From Ophiothrix spiculata (taxonomy: Eukaryota > Echinodermata > Ophiuroidea > Amphilepidida > Ophiotrichidae), in the NCBI GenBank assembly GCA_000969725.1, contig JXSR01S005646.1: 20,707 bases of DNA. One strand, given 5' to 3'. This document shows positions 17,290 through 20,707 of the stretch, piece by piece (position 1 is the stretch's first letter; each line of letters opens with the position of its first letter). Made by a program: the position numbers and the translations under genes. Under the pieces are notes generated by a model. It had not been told where the DNA came from. It worked only from the letters and a program-made list of their open reading frames with translations, and ran no database searches.

Positions 17290-17307
17290 CCCCCCCCCCC
17301 CCCCCCC
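17290..17307 (+). repeat. Run of 18 C bases
   Basis: An uninterrupted C homopolymer in the left arm of the foldback element; the minus strand is an 18-G run able to form quadruplex structures. Its length is likely to vary between reads and individuals. Confidence 0.9.
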
Positions 17308-17407
17308 GTGGTGTTAAGGTCAAATTTGATTTGACAACGCCTGGGTGAAGGTCACTATACCACTCAAGTTGAGAATATGGAATTTTTATATGAGACAAGC
17401 AGGTTTA

Positions 17408-17436
17408 TGACATCTTAAAAGGTTTTTAAGATGTCA
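17408..17436. repeat. 13-bp stem hairpin
   Basis: tgacatcttaaaa and ttttaagatgtca pair perfectly around a three-base loop inside the foldback element. Confidence 0.8.
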
Positions 17437-17864
17437 CATACTGCCAGGGACCATTCTACGTTCACCACAAGCCTATTTATGATGGCTCACCCCGAAAGGG
17501 GGGACTTTGCAGATGATATCAATTTTGAATTTATCATTTCATCTATTACTACATTTTCTAAGCTTTAAAAATGACACCTTACTGGTTGAAATTGATCAAG
17601 GCGATCAAATTTCACAACAGAAAATCTGCTGGAAATTCTTCTTATTATTTTTATTTTTCGCTGCCTATTTTCATCAGTTTCTCGAAAAGTGTTCTGTCGC
17701 AAAGTCCCCTTTTAGGGGTGAGTCATCACATTTTTGTAAATTGAAGGGTGTTGATCATTAACTGTTTTCCTTCCAAACATTTTCTTGGCGCAGTCAAGTG
17801 TGACAAAAACATTTAATTGCCTGTTTGCCTATTACATATTAAACATTGCATACGACCACTCACT

Positions 17865-19206
17865 ACTCAACTTGAGTGGTGTAGTGACCTTGACCCAGGC
17901 GTTGTCAAATCAAATTTGACCTCTGGTACGTTTATAACCCCTTTTTGTTGTTTCCCCCTAGCAGTACGTGAGAGAGTTGATCACATTTGGAGCCCAGTGT
18001 CATAATCAACTAGGTTACCTCTTAGATGTTACCAAAACCAACATAAGTTTCCAGATGTTTTCCTTATAAATCGATCTTACATGAAAAAGTTGTAAAAATA
18101 TTTTATTCCAACTATAATTAAGAGCAATCGTGTACTTTATAACTTATGATACAAAAAATATAAACATCGGCATTCATAACTTCAAGAAAATTTTAGTATA
18201 ATCTTACAATAAGATACAAACATGAGAAAATATAAAACTTATAACTGTCATTAGAAACGGTGACATTTATAGAGACTATTACATTATTACAATGCTATAT
18301 TGTTTTGGAGATATCGTAATTAAGTTACAAAGGAACAAGGAAAACATGTATGAATCCAAATGTTAATAAAAAGGAATCAAGTTTTGCTTCTCCATTTTGT
18401 TTTTAATAGATCGCAATTTCCCATTTAACATTTCGCGTGTAATAAGATTTAACGTTCTTTTTGTAATATTTAACAGATTGATTTCGATTTAATGTCGCTT
18501 ATTCCGTTCGAGACATAAGTTCAGGTTTTCCTGCAATTGACGGTGTGTAAATGTTTTGCCAACCTGTCTTCTTTTTGAGAACTTAATTTGTTTATTGATT
18601 TAACTGTCACGTAAAATGAAACGTTAAATGATATGTACAGTTACTTCACTAGCTTTCTGTAGGTAAGGCAATTTAAACCTGTGATATTAACCGACAGAGT
18701 GGCTGCTTTGTCTGAGATTTACGAGAAGCCAAAAGGCTGCTACAAGTTTTGATAATGTTTGGCTAACTACTTAGAACGAGCACTTGAAATAACATACTTG
18801 GCAAATTATTGTTCACTTTTCACAACAAAATGCTTAAAGCTGCTTGAAATTTTAATTGAACCAGAAGTGTTTCTATAGTCTTTTAAGCGTCGTATTTAAA
18901 TCAAAATTTAAATAAGACGCTTTTGAAAGTAGCAACTTAGTACACGATACTTGTAATCGTTCTAGACAATTGAACTTCTTGTGGTGCTATAATTAATAGA
19001 TATTGAAAATAGTGAATTAATAGAAGTACAAATAATTGGACCAGAAAAAAAATCATGAACAAGTATATTTTCAACAAAATGTATCGTATAGCCTATCTAT
19101 AACTTGATGTTGATGACTTTGTCAAGTTCGTTCATAATTAAAAAAAATTGGTGGTTTGATAATCGCTATCTAGTGAAATAACAAGGCCTTCAACTTGAGT
19201 TTTTTT
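17865..19206 (+). repeat. Block B, second copy
   Basis: Paralogue of 5490-7533 without the insertion at 6302-7005. Its first 140 bases are the right arm of the foldback element. The match ends at ttcaacttgagttttttt near 19206, exactly where the first copy enters its 256-bp tandem array. No coding frame is seen. Confidence 0.85.
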
Positions 19207-19529
19207 AAGCACTTATTGCCAACGTCCAAGTCGTCTCTTTTGCAATAATACGACGATGTTCATAGACAGATCCCTATCGATTCCTCCGGTCAGAACACAA
19301 TTGCGATAATGACATTTTCTCTAACACATCCTGCTGCCTATCTTCACAAATGTTCCGGTGATTAAAAGTCAGCTAACCAAGTAGCAACGGTTCGTTATTT
19401 GATGCTCGTGTTTGCTTAAGCGTAATTCAAGTTTAGTTTGATCTCAATAACTGTAGCGATTTCACGTCGCGGTTTTATTAGAATTTCACATCACACGGGT
19501 GACATCTTGCCCTTGCTTGTCATAGCCGC
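19207..19529. other. Unique sequence after the duplication
   Basis: Mixed composition, less AT-rich than its surroundings. No open frame, RNA gene or repeat arm was identified. Confidence 0.45.
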
Positions 19530-19919
19530 AATAGAGTTTGTCTTTTATGTTATGTGAACAACAAACTACGACGAGTAGCTTAGTGTTTAGACATACGATA
19601 AGTCGGTTACTATCTAATTCTGGGATCTGATCATGTTACCTAACCATCAAACACCCTATTCTTTGTTTTCATTTCCTAATTTAAGCGATTTCAGATCTAG
19701 TAAAATATAGCAGTTTGCTTAATTCGGGAATACCATACCCAAAACACAACAGAGTTTGTCTTATATTGAACTACGAGCTACGACTAGTAGCTTCAAGATA
19801 TAGCTCATACGGTAAGTCTGGTATTATTTGATTGTTACGTAACCTAACCATCAAACACACTACTCTATTGTTTCACAGTTTCAGATCATGTCTGGTAAAA
19901 TATAAAACTTTGCTTAATG
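19530..19919 (+). repeat. Imperfect tandem repeat, two units of about 200 bp
   Basis: Unit 1 (from 19530) and unit 2 (from 19748) share agagtttgtctt, ctaaccatcaaacac, cagatc(a)tgtctggtaaaatata-type text and tttgcttaat. Unit 2 has small deletions. No coding frame. Confidence 0.7.
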
Positions 19920-20707
19920 GAGATATCAGACCGAACCATGTCTGTTATGCTACATGGAGGTTTTGAAGTCGCTTTGCTGTTTATTATCATTTAGTCTAAG
20001 ATGTCCATCTGTGACTACGGACAAACTCTAACGGATCTACTGGCTGGTCAATAGTTTTTATTAAAAAGGTAATTACTTTTTATTAAGCAGGTTAGTTTTT
20101 TTTTTTTTAAATATTGTTCAGATATTATGGTTTATTACGTCATTCCGACATCATTTTTGACCGATTTTCATAATTGTTTGTATCAATGGAAAGAAGGGAT
20201 TCCAACCTTTACTACGGTATCATAAATCTAATATTTGGGCGTGACATCATGGAATTACTGAGCTGTAACTCCTCAAATTCCGACAGTTCTCATGGTATTT
20301 GTAGAAAAGTTAAGAAAACTTCAGAAATAAAAATAGCCTCATAAGCAGGGTGATAAGTTATTGCCATCCCATGCGACTTGACGCTAATACCCACCGTAGG
20401 TCAATGTGCGCAACACCACATAAAACTTCCTCGAGTCATCCAATTCGATTTAGCCTAGTATTGTGTATTGTCCTGTATGGATATTACTCCAAGTATCTTG
20501 GTCAAAAATGATCACCAGGCGAAAATGACCGCGCATATAGGAAGATATCGTGTTTGAGTATAAATTTCAGTTATTGTTTTGTAAATCAGAATTCTATTGG
20601 CTCATTCCAGTGGAAACTGAACCTTTTTTTATTTCAAGCAAAAAATCAGCTTTTTTATTCGACCACATAAGCAAGTTTTTCAGTCATACATTTGTTACTT
20701 GGTACGT
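19920..20707. other. Non-coding end of window
   Basis: About 20270-20400 matches 8830-9200 without its foldback insert. A T run lies near 20097-20108. No gene or RNA is recognised. The tandem unit may continue beyond the right edge. Confidence 0.45.

Larger units (their letters stand above)
17223..18002. mobile_element. Foldback element with arms of about 140-150 bp
   Basis: The left arm (17223-17373) and right arm (17866-18002) are inverted copies: ctcacgtactggtaggggac, caaatttgatttgacaacgc and gtcactataccactcaagtt on the left all reappear reversed on the right with scattered changes. The left arm contains an 18-C run that the right arm does not. Nested inside is a second inverted pair, gatggctcacccc...gggactttgc (17480-17510) and gcaaagtcccctttt...gagtcatc (17699-17728), plus a 13-bp hairpin at 17408-17436. 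There is no transposase. The frames at 17507-17761 and 17817-18005 fall in the core and right arm and show no motif. Only the right arm exists in the first copy at 5495-5640. Confidence 0.75.
12337..19206 (+). repeat. Second copy of large tandem segmental duplication
   Basis: This is the partner of 1-7533. Block A spans about 12337-17205 and block B about 17865-19206. It lacks the GATC-rich element of the first copy and the insertion found at 6302-7005. It has gained a LINE at 15021-16435 and a complete foldback element at 17223-18002, of which the first copy keeps only the right arm. It also lacks about 60 bases (first-copy positions about 3878-3940), and the splice-donor-like site found there goes with them. 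After 19206 the match stops. A further short match exists at about 20270-20400 versus 8830-9200, so the original duplicated unit was probably longer. Confidence 0.9.

Noticed and set aside
17507..18005. Plus-strand ORFs of 84 and 62 codons
   Set aside because: They lie in the core and right arm of the foldback element. The arm counterpart at 5495-5640 does not preserve the frame.

Overview
The window looks like AT-rich, gene-poor nuclear DNA from an animal, most likely an invertebrate. The evidence is the absence of any long intact ORF, a 5'-truncated LINE with a jockey/CR1-type reverse transcriptase, several terminal-inverted-repeat and foldback elements, and tRNA-like sequences with internal pol III boxes. 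A marine invertebrate such as a bivalve would fit, but the sequence alone does not prove it. No complete protein-coding gene is present.

The main architecture is a large tandem segmental duplication. Roughly 1-7533 is paralogous to roughly 12337-19206, and homology briefly reappears at about 8830-9200 versus 20270-20400. The offset between copies is about 11.4-12.4 kb because each copy has its own insertions and deletions. For description the unit is split into block A (about 947-4725 and 12337-17205, plus a shortened extra copy at 1-655) and block B (about 5490-7533, 17865-19206, and a partial third copy at about 9780-10435).

The two copies act as each other's empty-site controls and expose several mobile insertions. 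These are: a 628-bp element with short CACTCTTA inverted termini, dense GATC motifs and a tRNA-like core, only in the first copy (2503-3130); a truncated, broken LINE only in the second copy (15021-16435, minus strand, TSD tctcca); a 168-bp PIF/Harbinger-like MITE only in the third B copy (10085-10252, TSD taa); and a decayed roughly 700-bp insertion only in the first B copy (about 6302-7005). Outside the comparison there is a very GC-rich 151-bp hairpin MITE (11252-11402). A foldback element of about 780 bp with roughly 140-bp arms and an 18-C run lies at 17223-18002.

Two short exon-like sequences recur in the array. On the plus strand, a possible terminal exon follows a splice acceptor (500-613, 1325-1432, 12782-12894), and a fragment of it at 93-158 is flanked by a 14-bp direct repeat. 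On the minus strand, a possible exon with a SEETNAKPNS-type sequence occurs four times (2387-2502 interrupted, 4410-4496, 13803-13937, 16565-16666). I recognise neither family. Both may be remnants of a tandemly duplicated gene cluster, and most copies carry frameshifts or interruptions. The remaining DNA is AT-rich and non-coding as far as can be seen, with local tandem repeats at 7555-8222 and 19530-19919.
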